NCBI GenBank assembly: GCA_951804985.1
Contig: OX638133.1
Location: 65,135,867-65,199,866, forward strand
Origin: Dryomyza anilis
Taxonomy: Eukaryota; Arthropoda; Insecta; Diptera; Dryomyzidae
Length of the DNA: 64,000 bases
Direction of reading: 5' to 3'
In this document: positions 10,690 through 20,213 of the stretch, piece after piece
Numbering within the stretch: the first letter of the stretch is position 1
Layout: each line of letters starts with the position of its first letter
The notes under the pieces: model-generated
Seen by the model: the letters and a program-made list of their open reading frames with translations, nothing else
The model's database searches: none
What the model was told of the DNA's origin: nothing
Position numbers and translations under genes: made by a program

Positions 10690-11930
10690 TGTTCTTGTAT
10701 AACAGGAGCCATGAAAACATGTCCCACTGCGGCAATGGAAGTACTCCTTGAATTTGCACCATTACACCTGTTCCTGCAGGGAGTGGCAAGAGGAGCCCTC
10801 CACCGCATAGCAAACGAAGGTATTGGAAATGGAGGACGTATGGAGCCCGGAAAAGCGTGTCTTCTGACCCAACTGTTTCCCACGCTACCAACTCCAATAG
10901 ACCATAAAACGAAGAGATTCAACTTCGTAAAAAACTTCAAGACGAAACGCAGTAACATAAAGATATGGAAAAACATATCTGACACATATGATATACACAA
11001 GAATATGATCACGTGGTACACGGATGTATCACTAACAGATGAAGGAACCGGAGCAGGGGTATATGGGCCTAGAACCAAATACTTCGAAGCCATGGGGAAA
11101 TACACCAGTATCTTTTAAGCGGAAATATACGCTATAGATAGATGCATCCAGTTCAATCTGGATAGGCATTATAGCAATAGAAATATAGCAATCCTGTCGG
11201 ACAGCCAGGCAGCCATAATGGCATTAGATAAATAGGTATGAATAATAGTGTCACCATACTCTGGGTCCCTGGCCACAGAGGAATAGAAGGCAATGAAGAA
11301 GCTGACAAACTTGCACGGAAAGGAGCCGCCACAAAGCTAATAGAACCCGAACCTTTTTGTGGAATCGGTGACAGTGTTGTAAAAAAGTTTTTACGAGAAG
11401 AACTACTTAACACCAGAGAATCCCTATGGTTGGGGCAGGCTAAAATGCGTCAATCAAAGAAATTCATTGGGTCCTATGACTTAAGAAGATTTAAAGAATA
11501 CATTGAGCTATCGAAGAAAAACCTGAGAATTCTAACAGGACTTCTTACAGGTCATTGTCGGCTTGCTAAACATCTAACTAGGATGGGTATACAAACTGAC
11601 AGTACATGTAGATTCTGTCTAGAAGACGATGAAGATCCAGAACACATTTTAGAAACGTGTCCAGCGCTAATGCGTACAAGAATGCAAATACTTGGGAATC
11701 GACAACCAAGTCCAAACGATATTAGAAAGATGAACCCTAACCATATAATCAGGTTTTTAACTGAGATAGGCTTGACGGACATCTTATAGAACTATTTAAA
11801 ACCAGAACCCCCTATAAATAGTATAGGGAGATGCCACAGCTGAGAATGGCTTCAGTCATGGTATCAAGCGGGGCACAATAGATCTATTCAGGTCGCAGTG
11901 CATCACCCCGAAGCAATAATAATAATAATA
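10690..11930 (+). pseudogene. 5'-truncated LOA/I-group LINE: RNase H and C-terminal zinc knuckle
   Basis: The frame from about 10705 has the region that joins reverse transcriptase to RNase H (PTAAMEVLLEFAPLHLFLQG). RNase H follows: WYTDVS at about 11016 (the usual TDGS has lost its glycine), AEIYAI, SDSQAAIMAL, and WVPGHRGIEGNEEADKLAR, i.e. the acidic catalytic residues D-E-D-D. A C-terminal CRFC...HILETC knuckle follows at about 11610-11660, and the frame stops near 11789. Two stops break it, before AEIYAI (11116) and after MALDK (11233). The tail near 11918-11935 is (AATA)n/(ATA)n, as in I/LOA-like elements. EN and RT are absent: a dead 3' fragment. Confidence 0.85.
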
Positions 11931-11989
11931 AATATTTGTATATTTATTTAACAATGTAACTTAATTAATGAATTTCCCATTGTTTTCGA

Positions 11990-12322
11990 CATGTGAAATT
12001 TTTTGACCTTTATTTATTGTTGGCAAGAAACTGGCAACCGAATTTATGATAGACATGAGGTTGCCGTTTGTCATTTATTTAGTTGATACAACAACTTACT
12101 CAATCGACGTAACAAATACACGAATGTCAATTTTGGCAGAATGAAGAATGCAATCATGAGGTAACGGCAACCTAATGTGCAGTTGCGCGGACTAATATTT
12201 CGGTTGTAGAAATATAAGGTACGTTAATTTTAATGACATGAGGTTAGAACAATTTCGGTTGCAACACTGAAACGTTGGTTCAATTAACCTCATGCCAAAA
12301 AGATTTTTCTGTGTGTGCAGAT
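11990..12322 (+). mobile_element. Family 3 repeat
   Basis: Shows the family landmarks in order: gaaactggcaaccgaa, gacatgaggttgccgtttgt, gatacaacaacttactcaat, ggttgcaacactgaaacgtt and the end cctcatgccaaaaagatttttctgtgtg. The right boundary is well supported by other copies; the left is approximate. It starts just after the LINE tail. No coding capacity. Confidence 0.7.
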
Positions 12323-12775
12323 GCTGGATTTGCGCGATGGACAGCTGACTCGCCATTGTCTAGGTTATAACGTAATTCATTGTAGGACGACCTTGACTTT
12401 TCCGCAGCTTCCGCATTGTAGTCGAATAGTGTGATTATATGTTAATATATTTGTTTTGGATTAAAATACCTTAATTAAAAATAATTTTAAATGTCAATAT
12501 TTCCATTCATTTGTATTTGAATTCAAAATGTTATTAAACATAGTAAATTCAAATCAAACATATTAAATTTGTGACATTTGACAATTTCAAAAATAACTAC
12601 AAAAAATAATGTTTTTACTATAACTAAATTTGACTTCATATCGTTAAGATATATAACGAATTTACTATGAATCATAACGAATTTACAATGTTTTTTCTTA
12701 AAGTTTCAGTAAAAGTTTCTACAACCGAAACATTTGTGTGCGTGTGATTTTTTTTTATCTCTTTCTCACTCACCT
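12323..12775. other. No recognised feature
   Basis: AT-rich sequence; nothing I can assign on either strand. Confidence 0.5.
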
Positions 12776-13187
12776 ACACACAGAAAAAAATCATGGTAAA
12801 TTGATAGTATTTCAATAGAAAAACAATAATTTATACGATTAAAATTGGTCAATAGGATGCGTCCCATCAGTTCAGTACTATTGAAACTCTTAATATAATG
12901 TGTGGTTGTACCATAAATTTTATAATGTGCTATTGTAATGTCAATAAGAAAGACCTATAAAAATTTAATGATACGTATTATTAATTTTATGGTATAGTCG
13001 AATTACATTTTCCTAATAATTTATTAAAACAACAATGTATTTTAGTTAATATATTGTATAATTTATTTTATTTAAATGTCGAAATTGATATTCACTTTTA
13101 CAACACACACATAAAAAGACACTTCTTGCTGCAAAGGGTTATTAAAACACAGATAATGTTTGCTTTGGTTTCCAATAATTGATTGTA
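12776..13187 (-). mobile_element. Family 2 element, left part, abutting a full copy
   Basis: Starts CACACAGAAAAAAATCATGG and follows the first 410 bases of the full element that begins at 13190, with about 95 percent identity by eye, then stops at caataattgattgta where the complete copy starts. Orientation is the same as that copy and opposite to 2892-3731. The reverse-strand frame 13098-13331 spans the junction and is not a gene. Confidence 0.75.
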
Positions 13188-13189
13188 TA

Positions 13190-14058
13190 CACCCAGAAAA
13201 AAATCATGGTAAATTGATAGTATTTCAATAGAAGAACAATAATTTATACCATTAAAATTGGTCAATAGGATCCCTCCCATTAGTTCAGTAATATTGAAAC
13301 TGTTAATACAATGTGTGGTTGTACCATACATTTTATAATGTGATATTTTAATTACAATAAGAAAGACCTATACAAATTTAATGATACATGTTATTAATTT
13401 TATGGTAAAGTCGAATTACATTTTCCTAATAATTTATTAAAACAAAAATGTATTTTAGTTAATTTATTGTATATATTATTTTATTTAAATGTCGAAATTA
13501 ATATTCACTTTTATAAAACACACATAAGAAGACACTTATTGCTGCAAAAGGTTATAACACATTTAATGTTTGCTTTGGTTTTCAATAATTGATTGTAGTA
13601 CTTGAGTCTGCAGTTATTTTTGAGTCCGTTGCCATAATAGAAGTTCGATGTATTATTTATTTTCTGTAATAAATAAAAATATAAATATAATTTATTTACA
13701 TTAAATACATTGAGTCCTTACCAATGTCGCGTTTAATAATGTGGATTATTAAAAAAAAAAATACATGCGACCATTTTGAGTAAACACGCAGAATGACGTA
13801 CAAAACGAACATGTTTGTATTCGTTTTATGTTTTTTTACTCCACGTTTATTATTATAGGAGGAAACCATTAAAACAACAGTATTTATTCTATTTAAAATA
13901 ATAATATTGAAATATTTAAATTTATGGTAGTGAATTTTTCAAATACTATTAAATTAATTAGAAAACTTTTGATTTAAAAAGAAAAAACTATTAATACATG
14001 AATCATAAGATCAATGGTCGTACCATAAAGTACTTAATGGTACATTTTCTTCTGAGTG
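13190..14058 (-). mobile_element. Family 2 TIR element, full length, TA target duplication
   Basis: Begins CACCCAGAAAAAAATCATGG and ends ACATTTTCTTCTGAGTG, with TA on both sides (13188-13189 and 14059-14060). It is the reverse complement of the copy at 2892-3731 throughout, including the piece around cgcagaatgacgtacaaaac. It encodes no transposase. The TA duplication supports a Tc1/mariner-like origin. Confidence 0.85.
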
Positions 14059-14329
14059 TACAATGAGATACAATTGAGTATATATTTGTCACTGTTCTTT
14101 TTGTAATAAGTGACGATTAAATTACAAGTAAATTTACGAAATATTTGACGTAACATAAACTGTTATAACTTTGAGGTTGGTGACGGTTAAATAATTAAAA
14201 AACTAACCAGAATTATACCAAATAAAAAAAAAAACAATATTTCATAGTTTTCATTTTTATTGCGTTAAATCCCAACAAACTAAATATATTATTTTATAAA
14301 TATTTGTATATTTATTTCGCAATGTAACT
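14059..14329. other. No recognised feature
   Basis: AT-rich sequence; nothing supported on either strand. Confidence 0.45.
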
Positions 14330-14712
14330 TAATTAATGAATTTCCTATTGTTTTCGACATGTGAAAATTTTTGACATTTATTTATTTCTGCATGTATCCA
14401 TAATTGTTGGCATGAAACTGGCAACCGAAATGCTGATAGACATGAGGTTGCCGTTTGTCTTTTATTTTGTTGATACAACAACTTACTCAATCGCCGTAAC
14501 AAATCCACGAATGTCAATTTTGGCCAATTGAAAAATGCAATCATGAGTTTACGGCAACCGAATGTGCAGTTGCGCGGACTAACATTTCGGTTGAAGAAAA
14601 ATAAGGTACCTTCATTTTAATGACATGAGGTTACAACAAATGTATTTCTGTTGCAACACTGAAACGTTGGCTCAATTAACATCATGCCAAAAGATGATTT
14701 TTATGTGTGCAC
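14330..14712 (+). mobile_element. Family 3 repeat inserted in the second MIC27-like copy
   Basis: Carries the same landmarks as 11990-12322, here with the left part extending through ttcgacatgtgaaaattttt and ccataattgttggcatgaaac. Its right end (gatttttatgtgtg) directly adjoins the inverted MIC27-like exon, at a point where the other pseudogene copy (5430-5450) runs on without the insert. This gives an approximate empty site. Confidence 0.7.
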
Positions 14713-14734
14713 TCTATTGTGCGAATGCAGTGGC

Positions 14735-15190
14735 GCATATAGTAGCAGATCACTGGGCCTGCAATTGTAGTGTGCCAGATCTTCATTCTCTGGCCCAGTG
14801 GTCTTTTGCTTGCTGTCACTAGAGTCTAGAGTCATAGACTGACACCGCTGCAAACAGTGAGTTGGTCGGTAGGCCAATTTTTATTTCGCGTAATATTGTG
14901 AATATGGGTGTGTGACGATGGGAAATGCAAATATTGTGTCACGTACGACTTTAGATTTCTGGCACTTTAGATTTCTTTAGTACCCTAACCATTGCATCAC
15001 TGGTGATATGCATTAACACATCGTAAACAAAATAAATTTTAATATATTTTGAAAATATTCAATTTTTATTCAATTCTTGCCAAATTTTTGCAACGCAGAA
15101 TTATTTTATTGTTAACATTTAATTTATTACGACACTGGGTTGCTACAGGGTAATTTTGTGTAGTGAATTTTGCTTCAAGTTTTTTTTTAA
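14735..15190 (-). pseudogene. Second copy of the MIC27-like exon 1, with its upstream intron
   Basis: On the reverse strand, 14900 down to 14735 reads as block 1 of the pseudogene at 5241-5450: GAPTNSLFAAVSV appears with one or two changes, followed by a matching ...GQRMKIWH-type divergence and then RPSDLLLYAPLHSHN near the right end. The sequence beyond, 15000-15180, matches the 5' intron of the first copy, including caaaattcactacacaaaatta in reverse. Blocks 2 and 3 are missing; a family 3 element takes their place. It is therefore a second genomic duplicate in the opposite orientation, not an independent retrocopy. Confidence 0.7.
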
Positions 15191-15204
15191 CTCGTTGCTT
15201 ATTG

Positions 15205-15895
15205 GGTAGTTACGAGATGTTTGCTACAACAGCAATGAAAATTGAGATATTTACAGTTGACTGATAGCAAACATCCTAAGTTCTTGCAAATTTGCAATAA
15301 AACTGTTGGCTTATATTGACATTTGACTACTAGAAAAAGGAAAATGTCGTACTTTTTCCTTACACTCGATTTATACACAATAGTTAAGTAAATCCAATAG
15401 TGTAAAAAAGTGTCAATTAATATATAATATTTTAAAAGTAAAAGTGAAAATAAAATTTCCTGGGATTGAAATTATCCACACGTCATGGAAATTTATATTT
15501 TTTTAGAGTTTACTTTGATGACAGCATCGCCGGACGAATTTGGTACTTCCGCGAAGAAGTCTTAAGTCGTTGTACAATTTTATCTTTAAAGGATTTATAA
15601 AGACGATGGCGATGTATAACCAGGATACTGTTTTAATTCTAGAATAAATAAAATACTTTTAATTAATTTTATTTTAATTCAATAAAAAATCCTCCGCGAA
15701 TTCTAATGGAGTACCTTTTCCAAATATTCTTCAACTATTTTCCTATTTCTAAGATGTTTAATTGATGGTTGCTATACGTTCTTATTTGTAAATTTGAAAG
15801 TTGCTTGCAATATTTATGGTATTTGTCGGATGTTTGAGAGATGGTTGTCCTAAAGACGATATAAATAATATGGTAATCATCTTTGTTTTTTAGTG
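15205..15895 (+). mobile_element. Family 1 element, left end missing
   Basis: Runs from ggtagttacgagatgtttgc to the right terminus ATCTTTGTTTTTTAGTG at 15895, following the order of the full copy at 22403-23273 (zone around ggaaaatgtcgtactttttc, then gatggcgatgtataaccagg, then catctttgtttt). It lies beside the inverted MIC27-like piece, just as the inverted family 1 copy at 3781-4470 lies beside the first one. Confidence 0.75.
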
Positions 15896-16299
15896 TTCGC
15901 AATCCCAATGAAGACCAATGATCTTCACGAATCCTGTCCACGATTCTTCGCAAACTTTAGGGCAACTATAGTTGTATACGTTAACTTGTAACCAACCCCC
16001 CCCTCCCCCAAACATCTGAAAAGAAAAAAAGAAATTCAAATTATATCCTCCCTATTAGTGAAGCATGCAGAGCAATACATTTCTCCAGGAACTCATCGAA
16101 AGAGCTGCGGAATAACTTTTAAAGAATGTCTAATGTCCAAATATCAAATGTTCAATTTTATTGGCAGCATAATAAATACATATTATATACGCAATGATTT
16201 TTTTTATAATTGAATAGTTGAATTACGTTCCCCCAGACAAAAAATATGCAAGGAAACTAGTATTATAGTAGTAGTTTTGAGGAAAACTCACAGGAATAT
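15896..16299. other. No recognised feature
   Basis: Mixed sequence with a C-rich run (ccccccctcccccc) near 15996-16010. I see no supported gene or element. Confidence 0.45.
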
Positions 16300-16460
16300 G
16301 GTAGGAAATACACATTGCATAGCAGGCATTTTGAAAATAAGCAGGATCCCTATAGCAGCATTTACGCCGCAAACTGGTATGTTCAAGCCTACCCCTAGCA
16401 GGCAAAATCATTTTTATGTAAGTTTTGGTTTTGAAGTTTTGAAAGGTATCTTTATAGCTA

Positions 16461-17277
16461 CACGCATAGAAATATATTGTTAGATCCGACAATAAAATAA
16501 CAATAGGCATGTTCAAAATGGATTCCATTATATTAGTCATTTTATTGTCGGTTTTAAAAATTGGATTGTGAATTTTCAAAATACATTTGATTGTTGATTG
16601 TAACAATTGATATTGACAATTTTAAATATAATGAAATTGTCATCTTATTAATAAATAAACCAAGAAAAAAACAAACAATTATTTTTACATGCATGTTTCA
16701 TATTTTATTTAATTAGTATATTAAAAAAAAATGATAGGAGGCCACAAACCTCCTATAACAAGCCCACTTATAAAAAACTGAGATCTCGGCGCTGGAGGAG
16801 GGCAGAACGGTGACATGGCTGGTCAGCAACGCTGTCGACAGCTGCTGCTACTGCATCATGTATGGGATTTTCTTCAAGTTTTTTCGATGTGACCGAGTTG
16901 TGCGTTGTTGTTCTTGTCGCGATTTTCGCCTGGCATGCAGCTGCTCCTTTGACGGCAAACCGAAGAAGTCCTTTTTCTCTGCAATCGCATACATTTTCCT
17001 TCGCCCATTTGCTTGATATCATCCAGATGCAATGTGTTCACATTGAAGGTCAGATTGCCCTAAAATAAACAATATAAAACTAAAGAAATTTAAATATACT
17101 TATTTGTTAATTTTATTTGTAACTTACAATTTTTGAGACAATTTGTTTGACTTTATTTTAAAATATTAAAAACAATAACAAAATTTGACAAAACAAAATA
17201 GAGCTGCCACATTATAATTTATTGTTTTTAAATGACAATAGCATATTGTAAAATGTAACTATATATTTCTATGCGTG
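16461..17277 (+). mobile_element. Family 4 TIR element, 817 bp, inserted at TA in the 93-bp array
   Basis: Begins CACGCATAGAAATATATTG and ends with its inverse (tatatttctatgcgtg), flanked by TA (16459-16460 and 17278-17279). Left flank (ggtatctttatagc) and right flank (gaatatggaagggaaagg) join to give a normal 93-bp unit, so the empty site is known from neighbouring units. It contains a GC-richer coding-like block (16770-17055) but no transposase. A related right end is found at 29880-30125. Confidence 0.85.
16770..17055 (-). pseudogene. Coding-like segment carried inside the family 4 element, unidentified
   Basis: On the reverse strand an acceptor-like tttattttag at about 17053-17062 is followed by GNLTFNVNTLHLDDIKQMGE. 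A second frame then reads AIAEKKDFFGLPSKEQLHAR and continues to TSHVTVLPSSSAEIS, so one frameshift would join them. The composition differs clearly from the AT-rich element around it. I do not recognise the protein. It may be a captured host exon or remains of the element's own gene. Confidence 0.4.
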
Positions 17278-18840
17278 TAGAATATGGAAGGGAAAGGTAG
17301 CCTGCGAGTAGCATGCAAACACATTGTATAGGAATTTCTGTTTTGAAATTTTAAAAAGCTTCTTCATAGTAGGAAACTGAAAGGGAAAGGCAGCCTGCGA
17401 GTAGCAGGCAAACACATTGTGTAGGAATTTCTGTTTTGAAATTTTAAAAAGCTTCTTCATAGTAGGAAACTGAAAGGGAAAGGCAGCCTGCGAGTAGCAG
17501 GCAAACACATTGTGTGGGAATTTCTGTTTTGAAATTTTAAAAAGCTTCTTCATAGTAGGAAACTGTAAGGGAAAGGCAGCCAGCGAGTAGCAGGCAACAC
17601 ATTGTATAGGAATTTCTGTTTTGAAATTTTAAAAAGCTTCTTCATAGCAGGAAACTGAAAGGGAAAGGTAGCCTGCGAGTAGCATCCAAATACATTGTGT
17701 AGGAATTTCTGTTTTGAAATTTTTAAAGCTTGATCAATAAGTTGTCGACAGAAAATTTTGTTTTAAAAAGTTTTTGTTTTGAAGTTTTAAATAATTGATC
17801 AACAAGTTGTCGGCTGAAATTTTTGTTTATAAATATCAATTTTTCCTTCAAAATTTTTCAGTATTGAAAATTTTTGTCATTTGTAAACATCGGTGTTTAC
17901 TTTCGTCGGTTTGCAACGCGAATTGTTTTAATTAAAACGTGAAAATGTGCCGTATTGACGTGGATTTGCGTATTGCAGAAGATTATTGCTGATATCAACA
18001 TAATCATCAAAAGTGCACAGCAAATAGTTTTAACCGTCATGACGCCCGAAACAAAAACTTCTTGCTGTACAAAAACAAACACATGCTGTTTTTAATACAC
18101 ACGTATTTTGTTATTGCTTTCTGCAATCACTTTTTTGGTAACACAATAACAAACAATTCGGAGTTCCTTCAGAAAACATATTGCAAATATGTATGCACGG
18201 ATAGACAAGATTTGTTTCAATATGTTTGAATGTAATTAAAAAAATAATACGAAATCACCATACTTGTATTACGAATTAAATTATTGTTCAGATTGTAATA
18301 ACATATTACTATGTGTAAACATTTTAGATATTCCTCAGCAGAATCTGTCAAACTTATCATAAATATGTTACAGTACAAACAAAAAATTTTAATTGCATTT
18401 GAATATACTATTTCTTGGCGTCTACGTCATCTTTTGTCATCGTTTGAACATATTGATGTTTAAAAACAAACAAAAAAAGAAATTGGATTTAAATAAATGT
18501 ATTCTTCCAACATTCTTCTTGTATACGAAGTTGGCACTCGTTGAGCAGAATTTTCTATCTACATCTCTTTTGTCATCGTTTGAAGTATGTATTGGTCCTT
18601 TTAAACATATTGATGTTTGAAAAGAAACAAAAAAATTAAATTAGATGTAAATAAAAGTATTATTGCAATATTCTTCTTGTATACGACGTTTACACTCGGT
18701 GACCACCACTTTCCAAGTAACAATTTAACAGACAAGCCCATTTTGTGTCTAGTTTTTAGTCAGGAAATGACAGGGATGCACTGGATAGAAAAACTTGCGT
18801 ATTACTGGCTTCTTTCTGGTGGGGTCTTGCTGGGGCTGTA

Positions 18841-19115
18841 AGAAGGCAAAACTAGATAGGAAAACCACTTGAATTCTAGCTACTTTCTAGACTGGCTGTA
18901 ATGGTGCTAAACTGGCTAGGAAAACGTCTCGAAAACTAGCTACTTTCTAGACTGGCTATAATGTGGCGAAACTGGCTAGGAAAACTTTTTGAAAACTAGG
19001 TACTTTCTAGACTGGCTATGATAAGAAAACTAGCTACTTTCTATACTGACTATGATGTGGCAAACTGGCTAGGAAAACGTCTTCAAAACTAGCTACTTTC
19101 TTAACTGGAGCCTTA
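18841..19115 (+). repeat. ~60-bp minisatellite (first copy)
   Basis: Units of about 60 bases carry aaactggctaggaaaac followed by actagctactttctagactg (anchors at 18851, 18911, 18971 and a partial unit to 19063). It recurs in the second duplication unit at about 21596-21865. No coding role is visible. Confidence 0.8.
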
Positions 19116-19635
19116 AAGCTTAACTGGCCAAGAACAATTTCCATAGACAAGTTATTTTCGGAAAAGTGTTCAAAGCGAACCACTGGTTAGAAATAAGAAT
19201 GGTTGTAATCTTGTCAGAGAATTCTCCGCATTTTAATTCTGTTTTATAGAAACAAAATAATTGATAATTTCAAACTTTCAAAAATGCGAAAAAATCTTTT
19301 TATTTTTAATTAATCTAAATTCTGCCTAAAATAGTAATTAATACAAAGTGCATTCAAGGTAGGTGTAAGAAAATTGAGGAAAGTCGAAGACTATTTCTTT
19401 CAAACATTTTTCGTTTTATTTTTTTGTCAAATTTGGCGCAATTAAAAAATAAAACGTAGTCACTTTAAATTTACTATTTTTGTCAGAATATTTTTTTTTG
19501 TAAGGCAAAGAATGCCTCTTTTGCGTTGTTCTTGTATTATTTGTAATTTGTATATATTAATATAATTTGTATATATTTGTATAATTTGTATATATATGTA
19601 TACTCTAAAAAAGGAATGTTTATAAAATACTTGTG

Positions 19636-20213
19636 CACTAAGAAAACAAGATGTTTATGAAAGTCTTGTTGTAACTATCTGATTAAATTTACGCCTTGTA
19701 GCAAGTATTCAAACATCCCATAAGTTTGACATATATGCAGATAGTTACGAGATGTTTGTCACAACTGCAATGAAAATTGAGATATTTACAGTTGACTGAT
19801 AGCAAACATCCTGAGTTCTTGGACATTTGCTGCAAAATGTTTGAAGCATTTTGACATTTGACTACCATAAAAAAGGAAAATGGCGTACTTTTTCCTTACG
19901 CTCGATTTATCCACAACAATGAAGTAAATCAAATGGTGTAAAAAAGTGCCAACTCAAATATTACATTATAATGGTAAAAGTGTAAATAAAATATCGTGTA
20001 ATTTAAATTATCAACACGTGACGGAAAATATTTCTTTTCAGAGTTTACTTTGATGACAGCATCGCCGGTCGGACTTGGTTCTTCTGCGAAGAAATCTCAA
20101 GTCGTTGTACAATATTACCTTCAAAGGATTTATAAAGATGATGGCGATGTATAACCAGGATACTGTTTTAATTCCAGAATAAATAAAAATACATTTGATT
20201 CATTTTCTTTCAA
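19636..20213 (+). mobile_element. Family 1 element, right end lost at the duplication junction
   Basis: Starts CACTAAGAAAACAAGATG and follows the copy at 22403-23273, with a short internal deletion near 19725, up to the junction of the two duplication units. The right terminal repeat is absent because the duplication breakpoint lies inside the element. Confidence 0.85.

Larger units (their letters stand above)
16300..17735 (+). repeat. 93-bp tandem array split by a TIR element
   Basis: Between 17280 and 17735 about five units recur at 92-93 bases (anchors ttttgaaatt at 17341, 17434, 17527, 17619 and 17712). Each unit carries gggaaaggcagcctgcgagt and gcttcttcatagtaggaaac. A degenerate unit lies to the left, at about 16390-16460. 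Because 93 is a multiple of three, one reverse frame stays open through the array (17269-17553) and encodes a 31-residue repeat; I take it as a by-product, since there is no start context or domain. Confidence 0.85.

Noticed and set aside
10677..11105. 142-codon reverse-strand frame
   Set aside because: Lies antisense to the LINE RNase H fragment; the sense strand carries the recognisable motifs.
17269..17553. Reverse-strand frame with a 31-residue repeat
   Set aside because: It exists because the 93-bp tandem unit is a multiple of three and has no stop in that frame. No domain, signal or conservation argument supports a protein.
17280..17735. CRISPR-like regular spacing
   Set aside because: The units are contiguous tandem repeats without unique spacers, and the genome is eukaryotic.
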